Source: Castellaniella sp. UBA6218
GTDB taxonomy: Bacteria > Pseudomonadota > Gammaproteobacteria > Burkholderiales > Burkholderiaceae_B
Assembly (NCBI GenBank): GCA_002421865.1
Contig: DISE01000045.1
Location: 957-32,712 of the forward strand
Direction of reading: 5' to 3'
Length of the DNA stretch: 31,756 nt
The translations under genes were made by a program, and so were the position numbers. The notes under the pieces were generated by a model. It saw nothing but the letters and a program-made list of their open reading frames with translations. It ran no database searches and had not been told where the DNA came from. Positions 23,261 to 31,502 of this stretch are shown piece after piece. Every line of letters begins with the position of its first letter. The stretch's first letter is position 1.

Positions 23261-24238
23261 ATGCCCCACCCCATCGTCACGGCACTGCACCAGTCCATGA
23301 CGCTGCCCGTCATGGCGGCGCCCATGTTCATCGTCTCGAACCCGGAACTGGTGATCGCCCAATGCGCCAGCGGCATCATCGGCTCGATGCCGGCGCTCAA
23401 CGCGCGTCCCCAGGAAAAGCTGGGCGAATGGCTCACGGAGATCGAAACCAGCCTGTCGGCCCTGCGCGCAGCCGACCCGGACCGGCCGATCCCGCCCTAC
23501 GCCATCAACCACATCATCCACCAGTCCAACGACCGGCTGCAGCACGACCTGGAAGTCTGCGCCGAACACCGCGTGCCGCTGATCATCACCAGCCTGCGCG
23601 CGCCCAACCAGGTCGTGGACGCGGTCCACAGCTGGGGCGGCAAGGTCTTCCACGACGTGACCACGCTGCGCCACGCGCAGAAGGCGCTGGAAGCCGGCGT
23701 CGACGGCCTGATCCTGGTGTGCGCGGGCGCCGGCGGCCACGCGGGCACGCTGTCGCCCTTTGCCCTGCTGGGCGAAGTCCGGCGCATCTTCGACGGCCCG
23801 GTCTGCCTGTCGGGCGCCATCAGCCGGGGCCAGGACGTTCTGGCCGCGCGCGCGATGGGCGCCGACTTCGCCTACGTCGGCACGCGGTTCATCGCCAGCA
23901 CCGAGGCCAACGCCCAGCCGGAATACAAGCGGATGATCGTCGACACGGCCGCCGCCGACATTGTCTACACCCCGTATTTCACCGGCATCCCGGGCAATTA
24001 TCTGAAGCCCTGCGTGCGCAACATCGGGCTGGACCCGGACAATCTGCCCGCCGCCCAGGACACGAATTTCGGCGGCGACAGCAAGAAAGCCTGGCGCGAC
24101 ATCTGGGGCGCAGGCCAGGGGGTGGGCAACATCGACGCCGTGCTGCCCACCGCCGACATCGTCGCCCGCCTGCGCGACGAATACCGCGAAGCCGCCCAGG
24201 CGCTGCGCGACGGTTTCGTCGAGGAGGCCCGCGTATGA
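23261..24238 (+). CDS. Nitronate monooxygenase family protein
   Basis: This 325-aa FMN-dependent TIM-barrel enzyme belongs to the 2-nitropropane dioxygenase / nitronate monooxygenase family. It starts with P-V-M-A-A-P-M-F and has the family's G-A-G-G-H-A-G motif (His160), then G-A-I-S-R-G and G-A-D-F-A-Y-V-G-T-R-F near the phosphate-binding end. The C-terminal block G-I-P-G-N-Y-L and W-G-A-G-Q-G-V-G-N-I-D is common in this branch, whose members often sit with acyl-CoA genes rather than in nitro-compound pathways, so the true substrate is uncertain. GGAG precedes the ATG. The stop overlaps the next start as ATGA, so both are translationally coupled. Confidence 0.9.
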   Translation: MPHPIVTALHQSMTLPVMAAPMFIVSNPELVIAQCASGIIGSMPALNARPQEKLGEWLTEIETSLSALRAADPDRPIPPYAINHIIHQSNDRLQHDLEVCAEHRVPLIITSLRAPNQVVDAVHSWGGKVFHDVTTLRHAQKALEAGVDGLILVCAGAGGHAGTLSPFALLGEVRRIFDGPVCLSGAISRGQDVLAARAMGADFAYVGTRFIASTEANAQPEYKRMIVDTAAADIVYTPYFTGIPGNYLKPCVRNIGLDPDNLPAAQDTNFGGDSKKAWRDIWGAGQGVGNIDAVLPTADIVARLRDEYREAAQALRDGFVEEARV

Positions 24239-24975
24239 TCCGCATCGAACGCCAGGGCGCCGTCCTGGAAATCCTCATCGACCGTCCCGAACGGCGCAAC
24301 GCCCTGACCGACGCCATGTACCGCGACATCGAACGCGCCCTGCGCGAGGCCGACGCGGACCCCGCCTGCGCGGCGGTGATCCTGCACGGCGCGGGGGGGC
24401 ATTTCACCGCCGGCAACGATCTGGCGGAATTCCAGATGCCGCAGAACAGCCGCGACGTGGGCTCGATCGCCTTCCTGCACGCCCTGGCCTCGGTGAACGT
24501 GCCGGTGATCGCGGCAGTGCGGGGCCAGGCGGTGGGCGTGGGCGTCACGCTGCTGCTGCACTGCGATTTCGTCTACGCCACGGCCGACGCGGTGTTCCGC
24601 CTGCCCTTCGTATCCCTGGGCCTGTGCCCGGAAGGCGCCTCCAGTCTGCTGCTGCCGCGCATCGCGGGCGAACGGCGGGCCGCCCGGTGGCTGCTGGGCG
24701 CCGAACCCTTCGGAGCCGAGGAAGCGCTGGCCGGCCAGTTGCTGACCACCCTGGCGGATGACCCGCTCGCCGCAGCGCGCGCCTGCGCCCGGTCGCTGGC
24801 CGCCCAGCCCGCCCCGGCTGTCCGCGCCAGCAAGCGCCTGCTGCGCGAACCCGGCCGCGCCGAGGTCCACCAGGTCCTGGACGCCGAAGCGGCGGTATTC
24901 TTCGAGCGCCTGAAATCGCCCGAAGCCCAGGCGGCTTTTCAGCAGTTCTTCTATCGCAAGGCCGCCTCAAGCTGA
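24235..24975 (+). CDS. Crotonase-family protein (enoyl-CoA isomerase-like)
   Basis: This 246-aa protein has the crotonase fold, with oxyanion-hole segments H-F-T-A-G-N-D-L and A-V-R-G-Q-A-V-G-V-G. The two glutamates needed for hydratase activity (Glu144 and Glu164 in rat enzyme) are not in place: the equivalents are V-G-V-T-L and P-F-V-S-L. Instead there is Glu133 in C-P-E-G-A-S-S-L-L-L-P, the spot where yeast Eci1-type delta3,delta2-enoyl-CoA isomerases hold their catalytic acid. So an isomerase-like role is more probable than hydration, though this alignment was made by eye. It starts by ATGA overlap with the nitronate monooxygenase gene. A weakly terminator-like dyad follows at 25006-25042. 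Confidence 0.88.
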   Translation: MIRIERQGAVLEILIDRPERRNALTDAMYRDIERALREADADPACAAVILHGAGGHFTAGNDLAEFQMPQNSRDVGSIAFLHALASVNVPVIAAVRGQAVGVGVTLLLHCDFVYATADAVFRLPFVSLGLCPEGASSLLLPRIAGERRAARWLLGAEPFGAEEALAGQLLTTLADDPLAAARACARSLAAQPAPAVRASKRLLREPGRAEVHQVLDAEAAVFFERLKSPEAQAAFQQFFYRKAASS

Positions 24976-25005
24976 AACGCGTAAGCGGGCCACACCGGCC
25001 TGCGC

Positions 25006-25042
25006 GCCCCGGTCTGTTGTTTTTCAGAACACAAACCGGGGC
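25006..25042. terminator. Inverted repeat after crotonase gene
   Basis: GCCCCGGT (25006-25013) pairs with ACCGGGGC (25035-25042), extendable by TGT/ACA across one mismatch. No T-tract follows the right arm on the plus strand, so function as a terminator is uncertain. Confidence 0.4.
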
Positions 25043-25064
25043 TGATTTCAGGTGCTTACACATG

Positions 25065-25105
25065 ATTAGGGTTTTCCCCTATCTTTCGATTAGGGTTTAC
25101 CCTAT
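25065..25105. promoter_or_regulatory. Two tandem palindromes before the 76-aa gene
   Basis: Two near-identical dyads in an AT-rich gap: ATTAGGGTTTTCCCCTAT (25065-25082) and ATTAGGGTTTACCCTAT (25089-25105), 24 bp apart centre to centre. The second has perfect TAGGGT/ACCCTA arms. The -10-like TATACT (25103-25108) overlaps the second copy, so a bound regulator would control the promoter of the gene at 25150. The regulator is not recognised. Confidence 0.65.
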
Positions 25106-25149
25106 ACTGACCTTGTTGAAATCTGAAGCTTCTGAAACAGGAGTCAGTC

Positions 25150-25380
25150 ATGCAAGCCACGCACACCCCGAATCTGCTGTCCGACGCTCTCGAACGCGCC
25201 TACAGTTACTCCCTTCTCGACGCCACGCACCAGCCCCTGCAACTGGGCAAGGGCATCCGCACGGCGGGCCGCGCGCTCGGCCGCGCCGCTCGCGCCACCG
25301 GCCGCTTCATCGCCAACGTGATCAACGCCCAGGCCGAAGCCCGCGCGCGTGACATGCGCTACAGCCGCACACCCTGGTAA
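25150..25380 (+). CDS. Small basic protein of unknown function
   Basis: This 76-aa protein has AGGAG 7-8 nt before its ATG. The first half (L-L-S-D-A-L-E-R-A-Y-S-Y-S) is followed by an Arg/Ala-rich amphipathic helix of about 35 residues (G-R-A-L-G-R-A-A-R-A-T-G-R-F) and a polar tail ending Y-S-R-T-P-W. No signal peptide is evident. It could bind membranes or nucleic acid; I do not recognise the family. The strong SD and the two tandem operators upstream make it a credible gene. Its stop codon abuts the rep stop at 25381 with no spacer and no terminator. Confidence 0.72.
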   Translation: MQATHTPNLLSDALERAYSYSLLDATHQPLQLGKGIRTAGRALGRAARATGRFIANVINAQAEARARDMRYSRTPW

Positions 25381-27573
25381 TCAGCGTTTCAGCAGGGCCT
25401 TGAGCCGGTCCAGCGTCCGGTCCGGGTCGGTATCGCCGACCGGGGCGGGCGCTTCGGCCCGCAGGCCCATTTCCGCGATGAAACGCGAGGGCTCGCAGAT
25501 CGTGTCCTCGCGGCCTCGCCGCCGCTTGCGGCACCAACTGATCCTCAGCGTGCGCTGCGCGCGCGTGATGCCCACATACATCAGCCGGCGCTCTTCCTCG
25601 ATGCGCCGCGCCCGGGCCGCGACAGCGGCCTCGCTCACATCCCCCTCGTCGTCGCCGCCCCGATGCGGCAGCAGTCCTTCCTCGACCCCGATCAGATAGA
25701 CGTGGGGGTATTCCAGCCCCTTGGACGCGTGCAGGGTGGACAGTTTGACCGCGTCGGGCTCCTCGTCGTCGGCGCGCTCCAGCATGGTGACCAGGGCGAC
25801 GTGCTGGACCAGTTCCAGCAGGGTCATGTCATCCTCGTCCGCCTTGCGCTTGAGCCAGTCCAGCAATTCCAGCACATTGGCCCAGCGGGACTGGGCCTGA
25901 CGTTCGTCAAGCGTGTCGTACAGGTGACGCTCGTAATTCATCGCGCCCAGCAGGTCGTCCAGCACCCGTCCCGCGTCGTCGCCGCGCAGGCCGTCGATGC
26001 CCGTCGCCGCGCCCGCCAGACCGGCGGACGCCGGTCCGCCCGAGCCTTCCGATGACACAGGATCCACGTCAAAGGCGGGCGGATCGGGGTCGAAGGCCAG
26101 CAGATCGCCCTGGACGTCGGCGCCCGGCAGGGGCGGCACCGCGCCGCCGCGCCGCGCCGCGCGCGCCTGGAAGTGATCCACCAGCCGGACGAATTCGCGC
26201 ACGGCCTCGCGCTGCCGGGGTGCAGGCAGGACGGCTTCGGACACGTCGGCCGCCACCGCGTACAGCGACACACCGCGCCGGGCGGCTTCCGTGCCCAGGG
26301 CCTGCAGGGTGCCCTGGCCGATGCCGCGCCGGGGCGTGGTCGCCGCGCGGATGAAGGCCGGGTCCTCGTCCTCATTGGCGATCAGCCGCAGCCAGGCCAG
26401 CACGTCGCGGATCTCGGCCTTGTCGAAGAAACTCTGCCCGCCCGACACCGTATAGGGAATCCGCAAGGTGCGCAGGGCCTGCTCCATCACACGGGCCTGG
26501 TGGTTGCCCCGGTACAGCACGGCGAAATCCTTCCACTGGGCCTGGCGCTCGAAGCGTGCCGCCGACAACCGCATGGCGATGGACTCGGCCTCGGCCAGAT
26601 CCGAATCCATGGGCGTGACCACAATGGGCTCGCCCGCCCCCAGTTCCGACCACAGGGTCTTGTCGAAGGTCTTGGGATTGTGGCTGATCACCCGGTTGGC
26701 CGCCTCCAGGATGGACTGGACGGAGCGGTAATTCTGCTCCAGCTTGATCAGCCGCAGCGACGGGTAGTCGCGCCCCAGCTGGGCCAGATTTTCCACCGTG
26801 GCGCCGCGCCAGGCGTAGATCGCCTGATCGTCGTCGCCCACCGCCGTGAACATGGACCGGTCCCCGCACAGCATGCGCACCAGCTGATACTGGCAGACGT
26901 TGGTGTCCTGGTATTCATCCACCAGCAGGTACTGGACCCGCGCTTGCCAGCGCGCGCGCAGGGCCTCGTCGGCCGCCAGCATCCGCGCGGGCAGGCGGAT
27001 CAGGTCGTCGAAATCCACCGACTGGTAGGCGCGCAAGGTCGCCTCGTAGCTGCGGTAGACACGCACCGCCTCGGCCTCGTCGGGGCCTTGCGCGACCCGC
27101 GACGCGCCGTCCGGGTCCAGCAGGGCGTTCTTCCAGAGGGAGATCGTCTGCTGCACCGCTCGCAGACGGGCGCGGTCGGTCGTGGCCAGCAGTTCCTGGA
27201 TGATGCCCTGGGCATCGGTCGCGTCCAGGATCGAAAAACCGCGCTTCAGCCCCGCGCAGGCATACTCCTCGCGCAAAAACCGCAGCCCCAGCGAATGGAA
27301 GGTGCCCACCGTCAGCCCGCGCAGCAGCCGGGGATCCACCAGCGCGCGGACCCGCTCGTTCATTTCGCGGGCCGCTTTGTTGGTGAAGGTCAACGCCACC
27401 ACGTGACGAGCCTGATAGCCGCATTCGCGCAGCAGATAAGCCATTTTCTGGGTGATGACGCGGGTCTTGCCGCTGCCTGCGCCGGCCAGCACCAGGCATG
27501 GTCCGTCCAGGTAGAGCACGGCCTCGCGCTGGCGGGCGTTCAGGCCCTGCGGCAAAGTGGATCCCTGTTCCAC
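25381..27573 (-). CDS. rep: ATP-dependent DNA helicase Rep (GTG start)
   Basis: This 730-aa SF1A helicase has Walker A A-G-A-G-S-G-K-T at residues 30-37, the G-T-F-H-S-L-G-L motif, Walker B V-D-E-Y-Q-D-T-N, V-G-D-D-D-Q-A-I-Y-A-W-R-G (motif III), Q-N-Y-R-S (motif IV), T-L-H-A-S-K-G-L-E (motif V) and V-G-I-T-R-A (motif VI). The N-terminal part (G-P-C-L-V-L-A-G-A-G-S-G-K-T-R-V-I-T) is closer to Rep than to UvrD. A low-complexity acidic insert of about 60 residues (G-A-D-V-Q-G-D-L-L-A-F and following) sits in the 2B region. Translation begins at GTG with AGGAG 9 nt upstream, 3 bp after the priA stop. Rep acts with PriA-type restart at stalled forks. Confidence 0.94.
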   Translation of the reverse strand: MEQGSTLPQGLNARQREAVLYLDGPCLVLAGAGSGKTRVITQKMAYLLRECGYQARHVVALTFTNKAAREMNERVRALVDPRLLRGLTVGTFHSLGLRFLREEYACAGLKRGFSILDATDAQGIIQELLATTDRARLRAVQQTISLWKNALLDPDGASRVAQGPDEAEAVRVYRSYEATLRAYQSVDFDDLIRLPARMLAADEALRARWQARVQYLLVDEYQDTNVCQYQLVRMLCGDRSMFTAVGDDDQAIYAWRGATVENLAQLGRDYPSLRLIKLEQNYRSVQSILEAANRVISHNPKTFDKTLWSELGAGEPIVVTPMDSDLAEAESIAMRLSAARFERQAQWKDFAVLYRGNHQARVMEQALRTLRIPYTVSGGQSFFDKAEIRDVLAWLRLIANEDEDPAFIRAATTPRRGIGQGTLQALGTEAARRGVSLYAVAADVSEAVLPAPRQREAVREFVRLVDHFQARAARRGGAVPPLPGADVQGDLLAFDPDPPAFDVDPVSSEGSGGPASAGLAGAATGIDGLRGDDAGRVLDDLLGAMNYERHLYDTLDERQAQSRWANVLELLDWLKRKADEDDMTLLELVQHVALVTMLERADDEEPDAVKLSTLHASKGLEYPHVYLIGVEEGLLPHRGGDDEGDVSEAAVAARARRIEEERRLMYVGITRAQRTLRISWCRKRRRGREDTICEPSRFIAEMGLRAEAPAPVGDTDPDRTLDRLKALLKR

Positions 27574-27576
27574 GGA

Positions 27577-29796
27577 TCAGATCTCCTGAGGATCGATCTC
27601 GATCCCCCAATGCTGGACGCCGCCCCGGGCCAGCTCATCCAGGCCGGGCAGCAGCGCCCGCAACAGCCGGTGCAGCGCACCGCGCCCGTCGGATTCGAAC
27701 AGCAGCTGGGCGCGTTCGACCCGCGCCACGCGCACGATGCGCAACGGCACGGGATCATGGATCCGCACGCCGGCGGCTTCAGTCAGCGCACCCGCCCGGG
27801 CGCGCGCGGCTTCCAGGAAGTCCAGCGCGTCGCGCACCCGGACCGCCTGCGCCGTCAGCAGCGCCTGGCTGGAAAACGGCGGCAGGCCCAATTCCCGGCG
27901 CTCTTCCAGGGCGTAGGCGGCGAAGCGCGCGTAATCGTGGCGCAACAGCGCCTGGTAGACCGTCTGCTCGGGATAATCGGTCTGCACGATCACCTGGGCG
28001 CCGCCCTGGCGCCGGCCGGCCCGGCCGGCCACTTGCATCAATTGCGCGAACAGCCGCTCCGGCGCGCGGAAGTCCTGGGAAAACAGCATGGCGTCGGCGT
28101 TCAGCACGCCCACCAGCCCCAGGCGCGCGAAATCGTGCCCCTTGGACACCATCTGTGTGCCCACCAGGATGTCGGCCTCGCCGGCGTGCGCCCGGGCGAA
28201 CAAAGCTTCGGCGCTGCCTTTCAGGCGGGTGGCGTCGGCGTCGATGCGCAGCACGCGCGCGCCGGGAAAACGTTCAGCCAGGAATTCCTCGACCCGCTGC
28301 GTGCCCCGCCCCATGGGCTGGATATCGGGGTCGCCGCAATCAGGGCAGGCGCGCGGCACCGGCATGGCGTCGCCACAGTGGTGGCATTGCAGCACGTGCC
28401 TGCCGCCCAGGCGATGCAGCACCATGTGCGCCGTGCAGCGCCGGCACTGGCTGACCCAGGCGCAGGACGCGCAGCGCAGCACCGGCGCATAGCCGCGCCG
28501 GTTGATGAACACCAGGCTCTGCCCACCTTGCGTCAGCCGGCTTTCCAGCGCGTCCAGCAACTGGGGCGTGAAGCCTTGTTCCAGCCGGGCGCGGCGCGTA
28601 TCCACCAGACGGATCTCAGGCAACGACTGGGCCTGGGCGCGCTCCGGCAGCGACAGCAGCCGGTAGTCGCCCTCCTGCGCATGGCGCCAGGTCTCCAGGG
28701 ACGGCGTCGCCGACCCCAGCACCACCGGGATGCCCAGATCATGGCCGCGCCACACCGCCAGGTCGCGTGCCGAATAGCGCAGACCGTCCTGCTGCTTGTA
28801 GGATGCGTCGTGTTCCTCGTCGACCACGATCAGTCCCGCACGCGGCAGCGGGGTGAACAGGGCCAGGCGCGTGCCCAGCAGGATCTCGGCCTGGCCACGA
28901 GAGGCCCGCAGCCAGGCGCGCAGGCGGTCGCCTTCGGACAGGCGGCTGTGGATCACCGCCAGTCGGTCGCCCAGGCGCGCGCGCACGCTCTGTTCCAGCT
29001 GCGGCGTCAGATTGATTTCCGGCACCAGCAGCAACACTTGCCGGCCCGCCGCCAGCACGTCCCGCGCCAGGCGCAGATAGAGTTCGGTCTTGCCGCTGCC
29101 CGTCACGCCATGCAGCAACGCCACACCGGCCCCGGCCGCCAGCAGATCCCGCAGGCCCGCCAGGGCGCGGACCTGCGCGTCGGTCAGAACCGGGCCTTCA
29201 TCGTCCCCCGCCTGATCGGACGCCAGCCGCGCGGCAACGGCCACGCCAGCCGCCGGATCGACCGGCCCGGCCTGGGCGACTTCCTTGCTCTTGCGCGCAC
29301 GCGACCCGCCGGGCCGCCGGTCGGCGCGGCACACTGGCCCCCCCGCGGAGCGCGCGCCGGTGTAGGCGGCGGGCTTGCGCAGCGACGGCGGCAACACCGG
29401 CAGCAGCACCTCGCCCAGGGGCCGGTGGTAATAGTGCGCGGCGAATTCCGCCAGACGCAGCCAATCGGCCGGCATGGGCGGCAGGTCGTCCAGCACGGCG
29501 TCGATCGGCCGCACCCGGTCCGCGGCCACGCCGGGCGCCTCGCGCACGGCCCACACCATGCCCACCATGGCCCTGCGGCCGAACGTCACCCGTACGCGCA
29601 CACCGGGCTCCACGGGCCGGTCATGGGAATAATCGAACAGACCGGGCAGGGGCACATCCAGCGCCACGGCCAGGTAAATGGTTTCCCCCGCCCCGTCGGG
29701 CGGCTCGGGTGCCGGAACCGGGTCCGCAGCCGGGGCGACGGCACTGCCCGACGCGCCGGAACCCGCGTCCGCTGGCCGTTTCACCGGCATGGGCAT
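27577..29796 (-). CDS. priA: Primosomal protein N' (replication restart helicase)
   Basis: This 739-aa restart helicase has a Pro/Ala-rich N-tail (1-36), then the 3'-DNA-binding domain from about 39. Walker A is G-V-T-G-S-G-K-T at 230-237, Walker B D-E-E-H-D at 326-330, and G-S-A-T-P-S and Q-M-V-S-K-G-H-D-F follow. The zinc region has four pairs: C-A-S-C, C-R-R-C, C-H-H-C and C-P-D-C. PriA loads the replisome at repaired or stalled forks. Between the DNA-binding domain and the helicase is an extra Arg/Pro-rich stretch of about 50 residues. The two ATGs at 29796 and 29790 cannot be separated. It is directly upstream of rep and downstream of an AT-rich gap with DnaA-box-like sites. Confidence 0.95.
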   Translation of the reverse strand: MPMPVKRPADAGSGASGSAVAPAADPVPAPEPPDGAGETIYLAVALDVPLPGLFDYSHDRPVEPGVRVRVTFGRRAMVGMVWAVREAPGVAADRVRPIDAVLDDLPPMPADWLRLAEFAAHYYHRPLGEVLLPVLPPSLRKPAAYTGARSAGGPVCRADRRPGGSRARKSKEVAQAGPVDPAAGVAVAARLASDQAGDDEGPVLTDAQVRALAGLRDLLAAGAGVALLHGVTGSGKTELYLRLARDVLAAGRQVLLLVPEINLTPQLEQSVRARLGDRLAVIHSRLSEGDRLRAWLRASRGQAEILLGTRLALFTPLPRAGLIVVDEEHDASYKQQDGLRYSARDLAVWRGHDLGIPVVLGSATPSLETWRHAQEGDYRLLSLPERAQAQSLPEIRLVDTRRARLEQGFTPQLLDALESRLTQGGQSLVFINRRGYAPVLRCASCAWVSQCRRCTAHMVLHRLGGRHVLQCHHCGDAMPVPRACPDCGDPDIQPMGRGTQRVEEFLAERFPGARVLRIDADATRLKGSAEALFARAHAGEADILVGTQMVSKGHDFARLGLVGVLNADAMLFSQDFRAPERLFAQLMQVAGRAGRRQGGAQVIVQTDYPEQTVYQALLRHDYARFAAYALEERRELGLPPFSSQALLTAQAVRVRDALDFLEAARARAGALTEAAGVRIHDPVPLRIVRVARVERAQLLFESDGRGALHRLLRALLPGLDELARGGVQHWGIEIDPQEI

Positions 29797-30114
29797 TCCG
29801 CCGCCGCCCTGACGCGCCCAGCCTGTGGATAACTTTGTGGAGAATCGCCGTAAAGAGGGGTCAACACCAAGCCGTCCAAATGGTCAAGTCTTTCGAAGGT
29901 CCGCAACAAAGACTTATTTGTGCTTTTAAAACAATGGTTTATGCGACATAGCGAGAATCTGTCTGCAATGATGCGCGTAAACCCCGATGTCTGAGATTTT
30001 TGTGCATAAGCACAAAACCCCGAAGCCCGCATCCTCTGGCGTTCTGAACATCAAACACGCCGTATGGCCGTGATTTCCGGGCTCCGCATGGCGCAAACCA
30101 CCGGCTGACGGGCG
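29797..30114. promoter_or_regulatory. AT-rich hemE-priA gap with DnaA-box-like sites
   Basis: This 318-bp gap is much more AT-rich than its surroundings. It contains TGTGGATAA at 29824-29832, a perfect DnaA box (TTATCCACA read on the other strand). TGTGGAGAA at 29836-29844 differs from it by one base, 12 bp further on. TGTGCATAA at 30001-30009 fits the wider TTATNCACA pattern. The last sits inside a dyad TTTTGTGC-ataa-GCACAAAA (29998-30017). The possible 83-aa ORF covering 29781-30032 on the minus strand overlaps the start of priA and is not credible. Confidence 0.6.
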
Positions 30115-31185
30115 TCATGATTCATGGTACGCGCGGCTGGCGGCATGGACTTCGTCCACAAGTACGGAGACGGCCTCCGGCGGCGTGTACTGGGAAATCC
30201 CGTGGCCCAGGTTGAAGACATGCCCTCCGGCCCCGACCGGGCCGAAATCGGCCAGCACCCGCCGGACTTCGGCGCGGATGGCGGCCTCGCCGCCGAACAG
30301 CGTCATGGGATCCAGATTGCCCTGGAGGGCGACCCGGTCGCCGACACGGCGGCGGGCGGCGGCCAGGTTGGCCGTCCAGTCCAGTCCCACGGCATCGCAG
30401 CCCGTGGCGGCGATGTCCTCGATCCACTGGCCGCCGCCCTTGGTGAAGACGATGACCGGCACGCGACGGCCCTCGTGTTCGCGGATCAGACCGTCCAGCA
30501 CCTGGCGGGTGTAGGCCAGGGAGAATTGCTGGAACAGACCGTCGGCCAGCACCCCGCCCCAGCTGTCGAACACCATCACGGCCTGGGCGCCTGCCTGGAT
30601 CTGTGCGTTCAGGTAGGCCTGCACGGCCTGGGCGTTGACCGACAGGATGCGATGCAGCAGGTCGGGCCGGCTGTAGAGCAGCGTCTTGATCCGCCGGTAA
30701 TCCGAGCTGCCCGCGCCCTCGACCATGTAGCAGGCCAGGGTCCAGGGGCTGCCGGAAAACCCGATCAGCGGCACCGAGCCGGCAAGTTCCCGGCGGATCA
30801 GCGACACCGCGTCGAACACATAGCGCAGCCGGTCCAGGTCGGGTGCCCGCAGTGCCTGGATGGCGGCCTCGTCGCGCAAGGGGCGCTCGAAGCGAGGCCC
30901 TTCGCCCGCCACGAATTGCAGCCCCAGCCCCATCGCGTCGGGCACCGTCAGGATGTCGGAAAACAGGATGGCCGCGTCCAGGTCGAAGCGCCGCAGCGGC
31001 TGCAGCGTGACTTCGCAGGCATATTCCGGATTCTGGGCCAGCCCCATGAAGGACCCGGCCTGCGCCCGGGTCTGGTTGTATTCGGGCAGGTAGCGCCCGG
31101 CTTGCCGCATCATCCAGAGCGGGGTACAGGGCACAGGCTGGCGCAGCAGGGCGCGCAGGAAGGTGTCGTTTTTCAGTTCGGGCAC
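30115..31185 (-). CDS. hemE: Uroporphyrinogen decarboxylase (GTG start)
   Basis: HemE removes four acetate carboxyls from uroporphyrinogen III in haem synthesis. Signature blocks: P-L-W-M-M-R-Q-A-G-R-Y-L-P-E-Y (substrate-binding arginines), F-S-D-I-L-T-V-P-D-A-M-G, G-F-S-G-S-P-W-T-L-A-C-Y-M-V-E-G, F-D-S-W-G-G and Q-G-N-L-D-P, near the end G-H-G-I. The 356 aa match the usual 350-360. I start it at the GTG at 31185 (V-P-E-L-K-N-D-T-F), with AGGA 6 nt upstream; the open frame back to the ATG at 31236 has no family similarity. It is followed by priA after the AT-rich gap, so it probably has its own transcript. Confidence 0.96.
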   Translation of the reverse strand: MPELKNDTFLRALLRQPVPCTPLWMMRQAGRYLPEYNQTRAQAGSFMGLAQNPEYACEVTLQPLRRFDLDAAILFSDILTVPDAMGLGLQFVAGEGPRFERPLRDEAAIQALRAPDLDRLRYVFDAVSLIRRELAGSVPLIGFSGSPWTLACYMVEGAGSSDYRRIKTLLYSRPDLLHRILSVNAQAVQAYLNAQIQAGAQAVMVFDSWGGVLADGLFQQFSLAYTRQVLDGLIREHEGRRVPVIVFTKGGGQWIEDIAATGCDAVGLDWTANLAAARRRVGDRVALQGNLDPMTLFGGEAAIRAEVRRVLADFGPVGAGGHVFNLGHGISQYTPPEAVSVLVDEVHAASRAYHES

Positions 31186-31502
31186 AGCGGATCCTAGGAG
31201 AACGGCGCGGGATCCGGTGAGACGAACGTCCACCACGGATCCGGGAAATCGTCCGTGCGGGGACGTTGCCGGGATTTTACCCGGCTTGGGGAATCGGGGC
31301 GGGCTACGGCGCCGTCAACCGCAAGGCTATGGGCGCCGGTCCCGGCGGGAGCCCAGATTCAGACATCATGGTTTACCCTTGCTTTTGGTATTTTTCATGT
31401 GTCAACAGAATTTTTCCCTGTTTACGCTCGAATTTCAGGCGTTTCATCTGAAACCACAGTGTTAGGATTCCCGAAATTTTCATATCGGAGGGCGTTTTAG
31501 AC
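31186..31502. other. Divergent spacer between hemE and AGCS symporter
   Basis: The spacer has no credible gene. The dyad GCCGGG-atttta-CCCGGC (31269-31287) and the small perfect palindrome GTTTCA-tc-TGAAAC (31441-31454) are the clear structures; the second lies 50 bp before the symporter start and may be an operator. GGAGG at 31487-31491 is the SD of the symporter. No good -35/-10 pair is seen for either gene. Confidence 0.5.

Noticed and set aside
26173..29832. Open frame of 1219 codons on the plus strand across rep and priA
   Set aside because: It lies antisense to two complete, motif-bearing genes and has only His/Gln/Arg/Pro-rich composition with no domain; it is an effect of high GC at third positions.
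29781..30032. Small minus-strand ORF in the hemE-priA gap
   Set aside because: Overlaps the priA start, lacks an SD and any family resemblance; the region is better explained by binding sites.
30124..31197. Plus-strand frame over hemE
   Set aside because: Antisense shadow of hemE, without motifs.
31237..31502. Glycine riboswitch in front of the AGCS symporter
   Set aside because: Such aptamers occur before these transporters, but the conserved glycine-aptamer core blocks are not present here.
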